This document shows, one piece after another, positions 23,601-33,749 of a stretch of 64,000 nucleotides of DNA. Position 1 is the stretch's first letter, and every line of letters starts with the position of its first letter. Both the position numbers and the translations under genes were made by a program. The stretch comes from Trypanosoma brucei gambiense DAL972 (lineage: Eukaryota > Euglenozoa > Kinetoplastea > Trypanosomatida > Trypanosomatidae): positions 62,001-126,000 of the forward strand of contig NC_026739.1 of NCBI RefSeq assembly GCF_000210295.1. Reading direction: 5' to 3'. Below the pieces are notes generated by a model. That model had not been told where the DNA came from and ran no database searches. It was given only the letters and a program-made list of their open reading frames with translations.

Positions 23601-25111
23601 CCGTTTGAAAGCAGTGCACCCACTGTGCAACGGGTTTCAAGGTCGATAACGTGTGAGTCAGCCACTCCGTCACTCAACATGATGTAACGCCGCGTGGTGT
23701 TGTGAGGTTCGAAGGTGACTGTCGACTCGTGCGGAAGTGGCACCGCGGCGGACGGACGGAACCCACTGGGGAGACCACTAATGTGAGCGAGTGGCCAATC
23801 ACATCCTTCGCAATCCCCCACGAGAAGATGGGGCGCATCCTGAACCACCACAGGTCCAGTGGCCCGCGCTACTGATCCCAACGGGAACTCTGTCAGATTA
23901 CCATTACTCAAAAGAAGCCACAACACATCGCCGTCGGTGTTGCTTACTTCACTTTCCCCCGTTCCGTCTACTCTCTCTAATACCTGAAATGGCTGCCGCC
24001 GTTGGTGCACCACACCCGCGATGGGTTGCACAGCACTCTGGGCAAGTCTCACTACCTTACAGATTTTCATCACTGGACCCTCGTCAACGCTGAAAACTGT
24101 AAGTTTGTGCGTGTTTCCGAGTCTAGCCAGCACCAACAATGTTTTGTGCAGCGACAACACTAGGTAGGGCGAACAGCTTGGCATGGGATATTTATCATCG
24201 AAGATTTGGTCGAATTTGGGTCTATTAACCATACACAGGTCTAGGCAATCGCTGTCCACTGACGCAAACGCAAAACTGTCCCTCTTTTCAACGCACTCCG
24301 ACTTCACAGTTGTCGGTGACGCAACGGATAGAAGGGCAACCGAAACATCGTTACTATCACACACATGACTAGTGGCCGAAACGCTAACAGGAGGCATCCC
24401 ACAGCGAATGCAAGGTTCTGGCCGCTCCTGCTTTTGCTTCTGCTCCACTAACTCCTGAATGGTGTAGCGTTCCAAAAGCTCTTCATCCGATTGTTCCAAC
24501 ACATCACGCTTGAAGGCAGCCGTGGGGAACGTCTGCTGCGCCACGCTACCTGGGACGTCAAAAACCCATTTCGTTTGCGCCAGCTTCTCAGCTCCCTGCG
24601 AAGTGGAGGGAAAGTTGATGCTGACACAATACCGACCTCCACCCGTAGCCGCACACTGAACCACGAGCCCATCGCTACTACACGCTAGTTGCGGGGTGTG
24701 AACTGGCTGCGAGCAACGACCAGAAAAGTCTGTGGAAAGTGAAGCACGGTGCAGCACTATCCACGCATTGTTGTGATGCAGGGGATCTTTCGCAACCCAA
24801 GACAGGGGGTCGACGGGTAGGTTTGTTTGATAACGTGCAACCACGAGTCTGTGGTCTTGCGTGACGACAGCAAAGCACTGATGGGCGCAGGCCACCATAG
24901 AGATGGGTGTGTTGCCTAAATGCATCTCATCCCCCGTAGCGGAGAAGTAACATCTCTCTATATCATCGTCGCTATCTGCCCGCCACACCGGTTTGTAGAC
25001 GTGAATGGAGGTCCCAACAGCTGCGAGGAGCACAACGCCGCCGCCAATAAGCGAAAGGGGGCACACAATGTGCGCCACAGTGGAGGGAACTATCTGACGT
25101 GTGGCCAACAT
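20609..25111 (-). CDS. Large multi-propeller protein of the CPSF-A/DDB1/SF3B3 type (candidate)
   Basis: The gene encodes 1500 residues from the ATG at 25111 to TAG at 20609. The N-terminus has a hydrophobic strand then 'AAVGTSIHVYKP', which resembles the start of CPSF160 and DDB1, where a first propeller blade reads as 'V.AGTS.L.VY'. Repeated beta-strand pairs continue for about 1300 residues without clear WD repeats, as in this superfamily. Near the C-terminus, a strand-rich block ending 'LLLPCADGALH' is followed by helices with 'RATELYD' and 'VDAVGELVLLRRLVEIP', echoing the conserved 'DGDL' helical end of the family. Members act in 3'-end processing (CPSF160), splicing (SF3B3) or ubiquitin ligases and repair (DDB1); I cannot say which. 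Trypanosome versions are highly diverged. It could be an unrelated propeller protein. It lies just downstream of the PUB-domain candidate. Confidence 0.5.
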   Translation of the reverse strand: MLATRQIVPSTVAHIVCPLSLIGGGVVLLAAVGTSIHVYKPVWRADSDDDIERCYFSATGDEMHLGNTPISMVACAHQCFAVVTQDHRLVVARYQTNLPVDPLSWVAKDPLHHNNAWIVLHRASLSTDFSGRCSQPVHTPQLACSSDGLVVQCAATGGGRYCVSINFPSTSQGAEKLAQTKWVFDVPGSVAQQTFPTAAFKRDVLEQSDEELLERYTIQELVEQKQKQERPEPCIRCGMPPVSVSATSHVCDSNDVSVALLSVASPTTVKSECVEKRDSFAFASVDSDCLDLCMVNRPKFDQIFDDKYPMPSCSPYLVLSLHKTLLVLARLGNTHKLTVFSVDEGPVMKICKVVRLAQSAVQPIAGVVHQRRQPFQVLERVDGTGESEVSNTDGDVLWLLLSNGNLTEFPLGSVARATGPVVVQDAPHLLVGDCEGCDWPLAHISGLPSGFRPSAAVPLPHESTVTFEPHNTTRRYIMLSDGVADSHVIDLETRCTVGALLSNGAMTSACGGPSADIIVSYAKGVLQRLSPGIGAVLRVRATFAGSQRMFLLSTAVGNRLQDKEPEHTLLEFYVVITTAINTVLLRGSGSQLEKVNDVQHLILDEPTLAVYCAPDAQELSPPSSHFFAQCTPTRINFSGKWIRLPNVLPEFTSASHACFGDDKWLAVAYGRKFAVFSTANVNDTYVVLLETLPSDVSHVTTWKASESNSGCCNSTLWCVAACLWSHEVWVWMLDCGVRGELRTRYHIFHLDAVALSSFLITKRTAESCDGGVHEVGMGLVLLDQGVVVLQCSIEGPPSLTALKDVDGAPFVADLCLSIATHGAAAAGGPHFDFASLRAGSVELVSLDGMSSSGEQLAVALAPHPGDNSANTDGGMLLPQLHCGLVVYLPAHSFYLLLLADFDGISLRSITELVPPPQPSHLALALGVATNGEAAPPISNPPCDLRRRGVLLRGPVVYQLTHSMRLPSVTSPSHSLTKAVYLHQCNIIVAMLDRGEQASFISTVDVDTFRVVDAMAMKQDEVAMCMEPLMSLGGGEVSGDFIVGTVILSSDAPNAVDKEAATAGRGANTVLGRLIVVQARPLRISTAADIVGPQLKGNGGVVDLSVQSLGDVHLIAVAALDMVLIFRLVGSTLSLMCSTSCTPACTTVALQYPFLSCSLYSWGTRYMRLVSKSSKSNSDKSPNRIHCPEPVAALGDVILTQCLQDDLSLRHCALEPTPFANIHSQTTFADGFVRVDGNRNVVILSLKNPKVNGQNSTAVAAGIVGAEGGLRSSITRCVRLPSCIQRVSVQRERSHHHLHPNGKNNNNNNIHDNGGSRGSFRPSELTPWRYRQVPFVCWHGRPTALRVVGPSLLLPCADGALHCAREIPQAFVGVLLRLEQRATELYDTTFSLSRRGSHVALGESPSCGLQRTYHTVSYEAETALQSPTRVLMKQSFVSVDAVGELVLLRRLVEIPDAALTSEERLLVERKASLLDERLEHVWAEYGGELKDMAVAELLYLW

Positions 25112-26186
25112 CTCTACCCACTCACTTGGGGATGAGGAGGACCGCCCCTATACAATCACGCACTAACAAGACACCAAACACACACACACACACACACAAG
25201 GTACAGACCAAAGAAAAGAAAGAAAAGGGGAAAACAAGGGTGGTGTGGTGGCTACTGACTACCTTCCCTTTTCACACTTCTTCCTGTGTGTGTGTGTGGG
25301 CGTGTATGCCCTTTATTGCCTCAGGAGCTTATTGTTCTACTGGTGTTGCTAGTTAGAGGTAATAATATGTAAGAGAGAGAGAGAGATGAATATATGCATG
25401 CACTGACATGTAAAACAAACGCATGGTCATACGGGAATATATGTATATATACGTGCCTGGTCACACCCCCGACTGACACCTGCTCGTATGCGGGTACGGT
25501 TGTGCTCGAGTTGTTGGAATTGCAGTTTGAGATATACGCTTGAAGAACAAAAAAAAATCAGTGAAAAAAAGGGGGTGTGGGGTGTGAGAGATCATAAGGG
25601 GGGAGGTATTGGAGCTGCAAGTTATTCCTATACACTCACTGGAGATTGGCATACACCAGGTAATAATTTTTTTTTTAAAAAAGCAGTTTATGGGTTAGGA
25701 ACCGCGTTTGTTTTGCATCAAAAATGAGAAAAAAAATGAAGGATGGATGAATCTGGAAACAGTGAATCGTTTGCTCCCAATACTCAAGTGTTGATCCCTT
25801 AAACACGCTCCTACTGTACTACTACTACTTCCGCTCGCGCACGTTGCATGTATTTACCAAGTTTGGCTCTCTTCCTCATTCACCTAACGTGGAAAATATT
25901 TTCTACAGTTATGATAACATTACAACATCAGCAGGAAAAGATAGGCAATCCAAATTGTCTCAGCGGCAGTGTAGACCGGTCGCACAATCCTTCGCCAACT
26001 TCTCCGCTACCCCTTCCCTTTTCAGCAAGAATTCCGCTCTCCCCTAACTTTACCGCTGCCGTGTACGTCACTTGATTCACTCCCTTTTTCCCCCTTTTAA
26101 GGATCTTAACTTTCTCAACGAACAGAAAGAGAACTAATGTGCAAAAATATATAATAAAAAAAGTATCACGACTCCACCTCAAGCAG
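25112..26186. other. 1.1 kb non-coding spacer
   Basis: Holds a CA repeat near 25178-25198, a GA run near 25372 and TA-rich stretches, then less simple sequence from 25750. It should contain the leader of the 20609-25111 gene and the 3' untranslated region of the 26187-27998 gene. No feature was recognised. Confidence 0.6.
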
Positions 26187-27998
26187 TTAGGTGCGGACCC
26201 AACCTCTACGTACCATAATGCCGGCGGCTGTGGAGGCCACACTTTCGTGACTCAACACGGACGTCATGGAAGAACTGCTCAACTCGGTGTATGGAAATGC
26301 GGATTGTGTCGCCTCTTCATCTGACCGGACGCTGTGTGGGCCGTGCACGCAACTCGTCTGATGCCCAGTACTGAATAGCGTGCTTCCGAGCACATCTGCC
26401 CTCGTGCTTCCACGCCATGTCTGCGACGCCTGAGATTCTTGTCTGGCAGCAGCGGCGTCCCCATCATCTTCGTCTCCATCTTCCACACCGTCCCTGTCCG
26501 CGTCCACAACACCTCCAGTGCTGCTACTCTCCACTGCGCTTGTACCCACGCGCCGACGCCTCGGGATTGACGAAGACAATGCACCATTTTGAATGAATCG
26601 CAACATTTCCTTCGTTAGGGGCAGGCGTGGCTCGGACTCGAAACCAAGTTCAGACACCGTTGCAGCGGTGTCGGTGTCACATCCTGTGTTATCGTCATCG
26701 AAGACGCTTTCGCTCTTGGCTAGCTCTGCCTCACTAAGATTCGCGGCATCCACAGATACCGTAGACGTCGGGAGGGGAATGTCCTGCAGAAGTTGATTGA
26801 CAGCGTGGTGAGTAAGGGTATTAGGAGGGTCTTGCGCCCGGTAATCCAGCCACACTGGACCTGCGTAACGGTGCAGAGTGCCATCTCTCGTACAGAGCAG
26901 ATCGACGGGACGGCGCCCGCGACAACAAGGCGGTGCTACGAAGAAAACGAAGCGTTGCTCAGCAGTGGCACAGGCAAGCAGCGTTCTGCTAGAGCCGGTA
27001 CCGAGTGAGACGACGTACGGTGCACAATCGGGATCGAGATAACTCACCGAAAGCCATACTGGAGTCTGGCAGCTGGTAGAAGCAACCAATGGGACATCAT
27101 GATGGATGGTGATATGTGGCTCCTGAGTCGACAGCTGCTGCGAAGTCGAGGACGGGGCTACACGAGTAGGGGACGTAGGCAACGATGCCAATGACCCGTC
27201 CCAGATAGCAACACCGTCATGAGCACCGGACTTCTGCAGCTTCAAGAAACGCACCTGCCGCTTCAACTCCTTCACTTGTGCCTCAAGATGCAGGTGAGGT
27301 ACCGATGACCCTTCCGCTTCCTTGCTTGATGCTGCGCTAAAAGAATCCATAGGTTCATTCCCTGATGCCGACGGTGGTGCTTCAGACACGGCACCGCGTG
27401 CCGACGGCTGCAAATGGGAAGGACCCGCCAGCTTGCTTGACGTCTCACTGCTCCTTCCTCCCTGGCAAGAGGGCGTCGGACTGTCTGATTGATTACGCGG
27501 AACTGCGGTCACAGGTGGTAATGTGCGGCCAACAATTGTACCGAAGGGGCCTTCGCCACCCTTATGTCGCATCACCTGAAACCGAACGCCCCGATTACCG
27601 TCAGGCTTCTCATTAGTAATCGCTGGGAGAAGAAACGCGGTAAAATCTGCTGCCTCGGCAGTGCTGTTGGTGTCGTCGGGTTGTGTGCCTGTGGATGCGG
27701 CCTCGCACTCGATCCACCCACTGAGACTTGCAACCCCTTCAGGGTCGGGCACAAAACCGAAACCGAGCATAAGCTCTACAGCGTGGCAAGCGCCCTCCGT
27801 TTCAACAAGTCGGCGCCATGCAGTGGAGCTCATATAAACATATGCCGGATTCTGGTACTTTTCAGAAACATGCATGGAACAGTCTTTTTCATTTGACGGT
27901 ATGTAATGCAAAACACTGCGCCAACAGGTATCGAGGTCCGGTGGTTGCGGCAATTGCGAGGACCCTGTTTCTTCGTCGGAGGGGGAATGGGGATCCAT
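26187..27998 (-). CDS. PUB-domain candidate protein
   Basis: The gene encodes 603 residues from the ATG at 27998 to TAA at 26187. Residues about 18-90 show helices ending in 'CHAVELMLGFGF' after 'YQNPAYVY', like the PUB/PUG fold, which binds the p97/VCP C-terminal tail in PNGase and UBX-type cofactors. The middle is disordered and Ser/Pro-rich. A short predicted coiled coil (LEAQVKELKRQVRFLKLQ) lies about residues 220-240, and a strand-rich block follows at about 290-400. The C-terminal third is acidic and low in complexity (DGDEDDGDAAAA). Further in-frame ATGs at 28184 and 28235 would add a leucine-rich, signal-peptide-like segment. I rejected them because those codons coincide with the pyrimidine tract and AG of a likely trans-splice acceptor. 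The domain call is moderate; a p97-linked role would be inference. Confidence 0.6.
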   Translation of the reverse strand: MDPHSPSDEETGSSQLPQPPDLDTCWRSVLHYIPSNEKDCSMHVSEKYQNPAYVYMSSTAWRRLVETEGACHAVELMLGFGFVPDPEGVASLSGWIECEAASTGTQPDDTNSTAEAADFTAFLLPAITNEKPDGNRGVRFQVMRHKGGEGPFGTIVGRTLPPVTAVPRNQSDSPTPSCQGGRSSETSSKLAGPSHLQPSARGAVSEAPPSASGNEPMDSFSAASSKEAEGSSVPHLHLEAQVKELKRQVRFLKLQKSGAHDGVAIWDGSLASLPTSPTRVAPSSTSQQLSTQEPHITIHHDVPLVASTSCQTPVWLSVSYLDPDCAPYVVSLGTGSSRTLLACATAEQRFVFFVAPPCCRGRRPVDLLCTRDGTLHRYAGPVWLDYRAQDPPNTLTHHAVNQLLQDIPLPTSTVSVDAANLSEAELAKSESVFDDDNTGCDTDTAATVSELGFESEPRLPLTKEMLRFIQNGALSSSIPRRRRVGTSAVESSSTGGVVDADRDGVEDGDEDDGDAAAARQESQASQTWRGSTRADVLGSTLFSTGHQTSCVHGPHSVRSDEEATQSAFPYTELSSSSMTSVLSHESVASTAAGIMVRRGWVRT

Positions 27999-28829
27999 TT
28001 CCTTCCTCTGCCGGTATTTTTTCTTATTTTGTTCTTGCTTCCTCTTTTTTCCCCCCTTTCCGCTACTTCCCTCGTTAATTCTTGTACCGCTATTTTTATC
28101 GATCCCGCCTGGTTTGGAGGTGGAAGCTGCGAGCAGAGGAAAAAGAAGCAACAGAAGGAGAAGAGGCGAAAAAAGTTTATGCATCGCCGTTGATGATGAT
28201 GATGGCCACGGGAATAATAACAACAAAGGCAACATAGAAATAGAAGCGGCATCCGAAGCGTCTTCGCGCCGCGGGGATGGGAAAATAAACGCCAATTAAG
28301 AGGAGAAAAAAAAGTTCATGTGAGGAAAGAGAAGTAACTGACGAAGGGAAGAAAACACTGTGACCTACCGAAGCGCGATATGACGACAGCAGTTTGTTAA
28401 CCTCGACTGCACATGCGTGTAACTGCTGTCAGAACCTCCTTCTCCCCCCCAAAAAAGAAGACAAGTTACGGCAAGAAAGCGCAACAGCACTAAGCGCGAC
28501 TCTCTTACTTTACACGCATTTCATTCTTTCCCTTCCCCTTTCCTTTAGCTTTTCCTCTTTCACCTCATCAGTTTCTTCTGTCGGAGCCCAAATCCGACTT
28601 CTCAAACCTGATGGAGAGAAGCTAAAAAAAGATGTATACCCCATTCTCTTACTCCCTTCATTCTCATCCGCGAGCCCCAACTTTAAGAAATCAGTTGGGC
28701 ACTCCTCGACCCTCCAACTAACTCCCTCCAACCAATAAACGTTGTGTACCTCTTAAGGCACTAACGCAACCAGAATTCGTTATGCCCTTCCCATTACTCC
28801 ACACACGCACAAACGACCCCCAAAAGGGG
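27999..28829. other. Spacer between RRP45 and the PUB-domain candidate
   Basis: Contains the leader of the 26187-27998 gene, with its pyrimidine tract, and the 3' untranslated region of RRP45. A further pyrimidine tract on the minus strand lies near 28310-28355. There is no other gene-like frame. Confidence 0.6.
28127..28175 (-). promoter_or_regulatory. Probable trans-splice acceptor for the PUB-domain candidate
   Basis: On the minus strand about 40 bases of C/T-rich sequence precede the AG at 28127-28128, about 130 bases before the ATG at 27998. If used, the upstream ATGs are excluded from the mRNA. This decides the start codon choice. Confidence 0.5.
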
Positions 28830-29921
28830 TCACGTTTCTGTTTTTATCTTCTTCACACACGTCTGTTCGACCTTTCCCACACCGCTACGCTTTTGTGCCC
28901 ATGCGAACTGACCCTTCATGGCGGTCTTTCGCCGCTCATCATGTGCCTCCATCGCCACTTTTATCAAATCGAGAACCCTGGGAGCAAGAGTACCTGCCGC
29001 CTCGATGCATGCATTAAGATCCTTCAGATGAATACTACAACCCTCAGCCTTCACTACAGTGCAGACTTGACCCTCTGCGTTGATGGCAACAACAATTGAC
29101 GATGCCGCCGCGAGGGATTCCGCTGTTGTGGGATCGACTACAACACCCAGCGGCTGCGGGGAAGTCCCATCAATAGCAAATGCACTTGCAGTATCGATGG
29201 AATTCCCAACTCCAGAAGAAGGTTGGGGACCAGATGACGATCCCGTTGCGGAAAGCGCACGCTGGTGATTGAGCGCCTTTTCGCGTTCAGTTGGAGCCAT
29301 CGTAATGGCAAAAGTGAATGGCAACGGCGTGTGTTGCACGGACAGCGGGACTGGCTCCCGCTCGTGTGGTGGGTGCACAATGACAGAACTTCCTCGTACG
29401 GTGAGCTCCGGACGCCGGTGATGCATGAGTAAAGCGATAACAGCCCACACGGCTGCATCATTGCAGTTCCCTTCATCATTCATGATCGTGACATCAACTG
29501 TAAGGCTCCAGACTTTCTGGCCGGGAAGAACGCAGAGACCCGCTGTGTCAATGACACCTCCCGTCCGTACTAGGCGCTCGAGAAACGCGACTAAATTTTT
29601 TTGAGTTGAACCGTCTGCTGCGGGACTGTCCCTCTCCGTGTGAAGTCGCCGAACGGAGAAGTGTAAAAGACCATGTTTGGGCCGCTGCGGCGTGGGCTCC
29701 ACAAGTGCAGTTGCGATAGCGGCCGTAACTACGGAGCCGCCACAACGGACAACTACAACATCACGTGAGAGCAGCGGAAACTCAACCGAAACTTCCCGCA
29801 TCTGTTGAGCGGTGCGCTGATCGGGGCGCAGACCCGCGAGCCAAGCGGATTTCGTAAACTCAACTTCTCGCTGAGTGAGTGCGGGGCTGGCGATGACTAA
29901 CGCTGCTCGTTGGTACTGCAT
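28830..29921 (-). CDS. RRP45: Exosome ring subunit RRP45 (RNase PH-like)
   Basis: The gene encodes 363 residues from the ATG at 29921. It has the N-terminal RNase PH fold: a 'TKSAWLAGLRPDQR..QQMREVSVEFP' region corresponding to the 'G.R.DGR....R' start of exosome PH subunits, then VVVRCGGSVVTAAIATALVEP, and 'GCNDAAVWAVIALLMH'-type helices (here NCNDAAVWAVIALLMH). RRP45 is one of six PH-like proteins forming the ring of the nuclear and cytoplasmic exosome, which degrades and trims RNA from the 3' end. The ring is catalytically inert in eukaryotes, consistent with the degenerate motif. The C-terminal 100 residues are partly disordered and end in a basic tail. RRP42 or RRP43 are the alternatives; I favour RRP45 by overall pattern and remembered position on T. 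brucei chromosome 6. Confidence 0.8.
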   Translation of the reverse strand: MQYQRAALVIASPALTQREVEFTKSAWLAGLRPDQRTAQQMREVSVEFPLLSRDVVVVRCGGSVVTAAIATALVEPTPQRPKHGLLHFSVRRLHTERDSPAADGSTQKNLVAFLERLVRTGGVIDTAGLCVLPGQKVWSLTVDVTIMNDEGNCNDAAVWAVIALLMHHRRPELTVRGSSVIVHPPHEREPVPLSVQHTPLPFTFAITMAPTEREKALNHQRALSATGSSSGPQPSSGVGNSIDTASAFAIDGTSPQPLGVVVDPTTAESLAAASSIVVAINAEGQVCTVVKAEGCSIHLKDLNACIEAAGTLAPRVLDLIKVAMEAHDERRKTAMKGQFAWAQKRSGVGKVEQTCVKKIKTET

Positions 29922-30211
29922 GGAGTAAAATCACACGAAATAGCTCACAGTAGCTCACGCCTCGGGTCTTTTCCTTGTTTACCCCTATCTTCACTTCCTT
30001 TTTGTCATTAGGCATAGGAACCCATTGAAAAGAACAATAACAAACAGTAACAGTGGAAACTCTTTTTTTTTTTCAAAAAAAAAAAAAGAAACAATTAAAA
30101 TGTACGTGAGCGATGTGTCGTATACGTGCGGATTTCGGCGGCCAGTTGCACATTTCAGCTAACGCTATTCACACCCCCCAAAAGAAAAACCAAGAGCCCA
30201 TATGTTTCCAG

Positions 30212-31270
30212 TCACTCATCGTTCCCGATTTCGTACGCCTCAACGGCAAAATCCTCATCTTCATCTTCCAACATTTGGCTCTGCACCACTCGCATGGGAG
30301 TCAACCCACCGCCGTCCTCCAGCTCCTCCTTTGACCACACCTTACTTGCTACAGGGCCGTTCAGCAACTCCTCCTTGCGGCATCGTTCCTCAGCCTCAAG
30401 CACCTCAGCACTGCGAATGCGACGGTCGTGCTCCGCATCATATGCCGTAATATCTGGCTTTGCGAGAAAAACTCCCAAGTGTCCGCCACGAGGCAGATCA
30501 TTGCACATGCGGCTAATGTTATCGTAGTGATCATCGCATTCATCAGCTTCTCCTTCCGAGCCCACTTCTTTTGTTTCCGCAGCAGCAGCAGAGGAAGCAG
30601 CCGCCTCCTCAGCCTCTACGGGGTTTAAGCGCCTCCAGCCCGATATTGACGGCGCCTCTCCTCCTGTGGATTTCCTTCGGCTGTACAATGGAAGGATGCC
30701 GTCTACAGCGACACCAGCACCCAATTCCATGGAGTTCCGCGTCTTATTTTCGATGCGCTCCATTCGTGCCCGGTGCTTCTCCCGTAACCGTTCGCGTTCC
30801 TCCTCGAGCCGCTCATCCTCCGGCCGGCGGGAGTTGCTTTGATACAAAAAGTAGTGCTGCATTAACATCCGCATGGCGAGACGTGTGTCACCTTCAACGA
30901 GGCGTCGCTCCTCATCAGCGATCTGCGCCTCGGAGTGTTGAGGCTCTTCACCTTCTGCTGGACCACTTTGATCAGTACCATCAGATTTGCGCTCAACGGT
31001 TTTTACACCCGTCCGGGCATTCGCGAGTGGTGCAGTTGCTGAGCGCGGGCTTTTGTTGCCGGGAACCTCCTGCTCTTTTTTGCCATTCCTATTATGACCA
31101 CCATTTCCAGAGGTTTCCTTAAGTAATGATTTTGCTGAGCTCCTTGTTCCGTACAAAATATGGCTGCAACTGAAATGCCTCAGGTATATGGCAACTATGG
31201 GAAATGGCAGTTGATGACTGCATATTCTTTTCGCGGTGCGAAGGCGCGTGCAGCTTGACAGCTGCCACAT
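30212..31270 (-). CDS. Hypothetical protein with likely mitochondrial presequence
   Basis: The gene encodes 352 residues from the ATG at 31270; the frame extends upstream only to a TTG. The first 45 residues are rich in Arg, Ser and hydrophobic residues with almost no acids (MWQLSSCTRLRTAKR...), as in mitochondrial targeting signals. Then follow a disordered Gly/Asn/Lys stretch, a strongly charged helical segment about residues 140-185 (EDERLEEERERLREKHR, probable coiled coil), an alanine/glutamate-rich block (EEAAASSAAAAE), and a C-terminal region with 'GGHLGVFLAKPDITAYDAEHDRRIRSAEVLEAEERCRKEE' character, split here by more charged helix. I recognise no family. A mitochondrial, possibly ribosome- or RNA-associated role would be a guess from the presequence and charge alone. 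Confidence 0.7.
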   Translation of the reverse strand: MWQLSSCTRLRTAKRICSHQLPFPIVAIYLRHFSCSHILYGTRSSAKSLLKETSGNGGHNRNGKKEQEVPGNKSPRSATAPLANARTGVKTVERKSDGTDQSGPAEGEEPQHSEAQIADEERRLVEGDTRLAMRMLMQHYFLYQSNSRRPEDERLEEERERLREKHRARMERIENKTRNSMELGAGVAVDGILPLYSRRKSTGGEAPSISGWRRLNPVEAEEAAASSAAAAETKEVGSEGEADECDDHYDNISRMCNDLPRGGHLGVFLAKPDITAYDAEHDRRIRSAEVLEAEERCRKEELLNGPVASKVWSKEELEDGGGLTPMRVVQSQMLEDEDEDFAVEAYEIGNDE

Positions 31271-33354
31271 TACGAATATGGTTCTAATCGCTACCAATGT
31301 GGTCAATGTTTTTCTTTTTTTTTTTCTTTTTTCTTTGAGACACGGTTTTGTGTGTGTGTGTGTTGTCTCCTCGCTTCTCCTTCTCTAAGCGACGTTACTC
31401 TTTCCGTGTTCACTTCCCTTCCCTTCCTTTCACTTGAACGCCGACACCACTGCTGTGCAGGATTCTCTGAGAAACACAGGGACGACTCCAGACGACCGGA
31501 GAGAAAAAAAAAACAAAAAAAAAAGGAAACAAAGGCAAAAACACCAACACTAACACCAACCGCAACTACAGGTGCCACCAATAACCCGAGGAAAAAGAGA
31601 AAGAAAGCGAGAGATGAAACATTCAAAATTAATAGATGGGTGAAAACAGTTCATTAGTATTTAATGGCACCATCAAAGGAATGCCACACAAACGTACCCA
31701 TAAGGGCTTCATTACGTCCCCCCCCCTCAAAAAAAAAAAAAAAAGAGAGAAAAAACTCGAAGGGCAACACTTCGAGTTGAGAATTGCTGGGCTTCAAAAC
31801 GAAGCAAAAAAAAAAAAGAAAGAAAAGAAGACCAAACAAATGTTCGATCTCGCACATATGGCAGCCTCCTTCCACACACTTGAGGTTACTGAGACTGCTT
31901 CTTTATTTCAGAATAAAAAACAGTGAAGCGATAGCAATTTGTTGTTATTATTATTATTGTTGTTTTATTATTATTTCATTCATTCACTCACTCAACCTTT
32001 TTCTTTTCCAACACATTTTTAGGAAACTCTCTTCGAATGTTTTTTTTTTTCACATCACTTGGTCATCACCCAACTTTTTTCTTGTTTCGGTGAGTCGCTT
32101 TTAATGCTCTTTTTCACATAACATATCTTGTATTTCTATTTCTATTCTTCCTTTTTCTTTCTTTCATTTATTCATTCATATAAATAAATAAATAAATATA
32201 TATATATATTTCGGTGCATGAATATTCACACGAATTATGTGCACAAAACCTGTAAATAAATAAATAAACAACAAATAGAAAATAAAAAAGGAACCAAAAG
32301 AAGGAAAACATAAAACAAAAGAAGGGCAGGGGATTGGGGGAAAAGGGAGGTCTGTTGAAAAACTGTCCACATGTCTTAAAAGTAAAAAAACAACAAAACA
32401 ACAACATTAAAAACTGTAATGTCAACATCACGTGTTTAAACTCTCCCTTCACCTCCCCCCCCTTTTTTCCCCCTCATCAACATCCAATTATTGGCTTCAT
32501 ATTTATTTATTTGTACATCTAAGCCTTGAAGAACAAATTAACAAACAAATAAATGAGTAAAACATGAAAAAAAATCCCATATTATATCATATAAATAAAT
32601 ATAAATATATAAATAAATACAAATGAAACAATAGTATTTGTAAAAAAAAAAAGGTAAAACAAAAATTAAAATCAATAAGAAAACATTTGCATACTTATTC
32701 ACAAAAAACATCATATCAGCAGCGTAGTGGTATGATGGGGAGAGAAGTTCTTTTTTAATTTTTATTTCCCACAACCGCGACAACCATTTAAAAGAAAAGA
32801 AAAAAAAAACAACAACATCAACAAATCTGGAGATAAATCATGAAAGAAGAAAGAAGAGGAAAACAATGGGGAAGACCGGCATCAAAAATAAAAGCAAAAC
32901 ACAAATTAACAAACAACAAAAGTAAATGAAACGAATCCGTTTTGATTTATCATTTTGTCGTTTTGCCTTTTTTTAACAGAATTCTTCACGTCTTTTTTTT
33001 TCTTTTTCGTGGTGCCCATATTATTGCTATTATTAGCAATTAGCATTCGTTTTCTTTTATTGCTGTTATTGTTCTGAAATAATTTAAAATACTTTTCGGT
33101 TGTCAACACCTTTCTCTCGTTGTAATAAATATATAAATATATATATCCTATAGAGGTGTCGAGATTTATTTTTGGTATTTTTGCCGGAAAAAAAAAAACT
33201 GTAAAAAAAAATTAAAAAAAAACCGAACGAAGTGAGGGAAAATATCCGCGAGCAAAAAAAATCTTTCGGTTGCCTTTCGTCTTTTTTTTTTTTTTTGCCT
33301 CCCCTTTGAAACAAAACTAAATATTAATGACTATATGGCGATTAAAATTTAAAA

Positions 33355-33456
33355 NNNNNNNNNNNNNNNNNNNNNNNNNNNNNNNNNNNNNNNNNNNNNN
33401 NNNNNNNNNNNNNNNNNNNNNNNNNNNNNNNNNNNNNNNNNNNNNNNNNNNNNNNN
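33355..33456. other. Assembly gap (102 N)
   Basis: A run of 102 undetermined bases, close to the conventional 100-N placeholder. The sequence joined on the right is repeated elsewhere in the window in opposite orientation, so the join may not be reliable. Confidence 0.99.
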
Positions 33457-33505
33457 TGGAGGGGGGAAATATACGGCCGGGATGAGAGAATAGCAATAAA
33501 TGAAA

Positions 33506-33749
33506 AAACAATTGAAAAGAGAAAAAGAAAAAAAAACAGGCCGTAAGCACATTACTTGTCTTTGTTGGAGGAAAAAAAAAGAAAAAAAAAAGCAAAGAAA
33601 AAAGAGATGGAAGTTGGGAAAGAGAAATAAATTCTCACCATCGGAGTGGTGGAGCATGTTCGTTTTTTTTTCCTTCTGATTTAACTTGGTTTGTTTCCCC
33701 CTCCTTTGGTTTGTCCTGTTTCATCCTAAAATCTCATAAACATATTTAT
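33506..33749. repeat. Dispersed inverted repeat, copy A
   Basis: About 244 bases that match the reverse complement of 56610-56850 with only scattered substitutions and small length changes in T runs. It is bounded by simple sequence that differs from copy B at both ends. It does not encode a recognisable protein. Confidence 0.85.

Noticed and set aside
28185..28295. Longer N-terminus and signal peptide for the PUB-domain candidate
   Set aside because: The frame begins at TTG, and the leucine run coincides with a pyrimidine tract followed by AG, a trans-splice acceptor.
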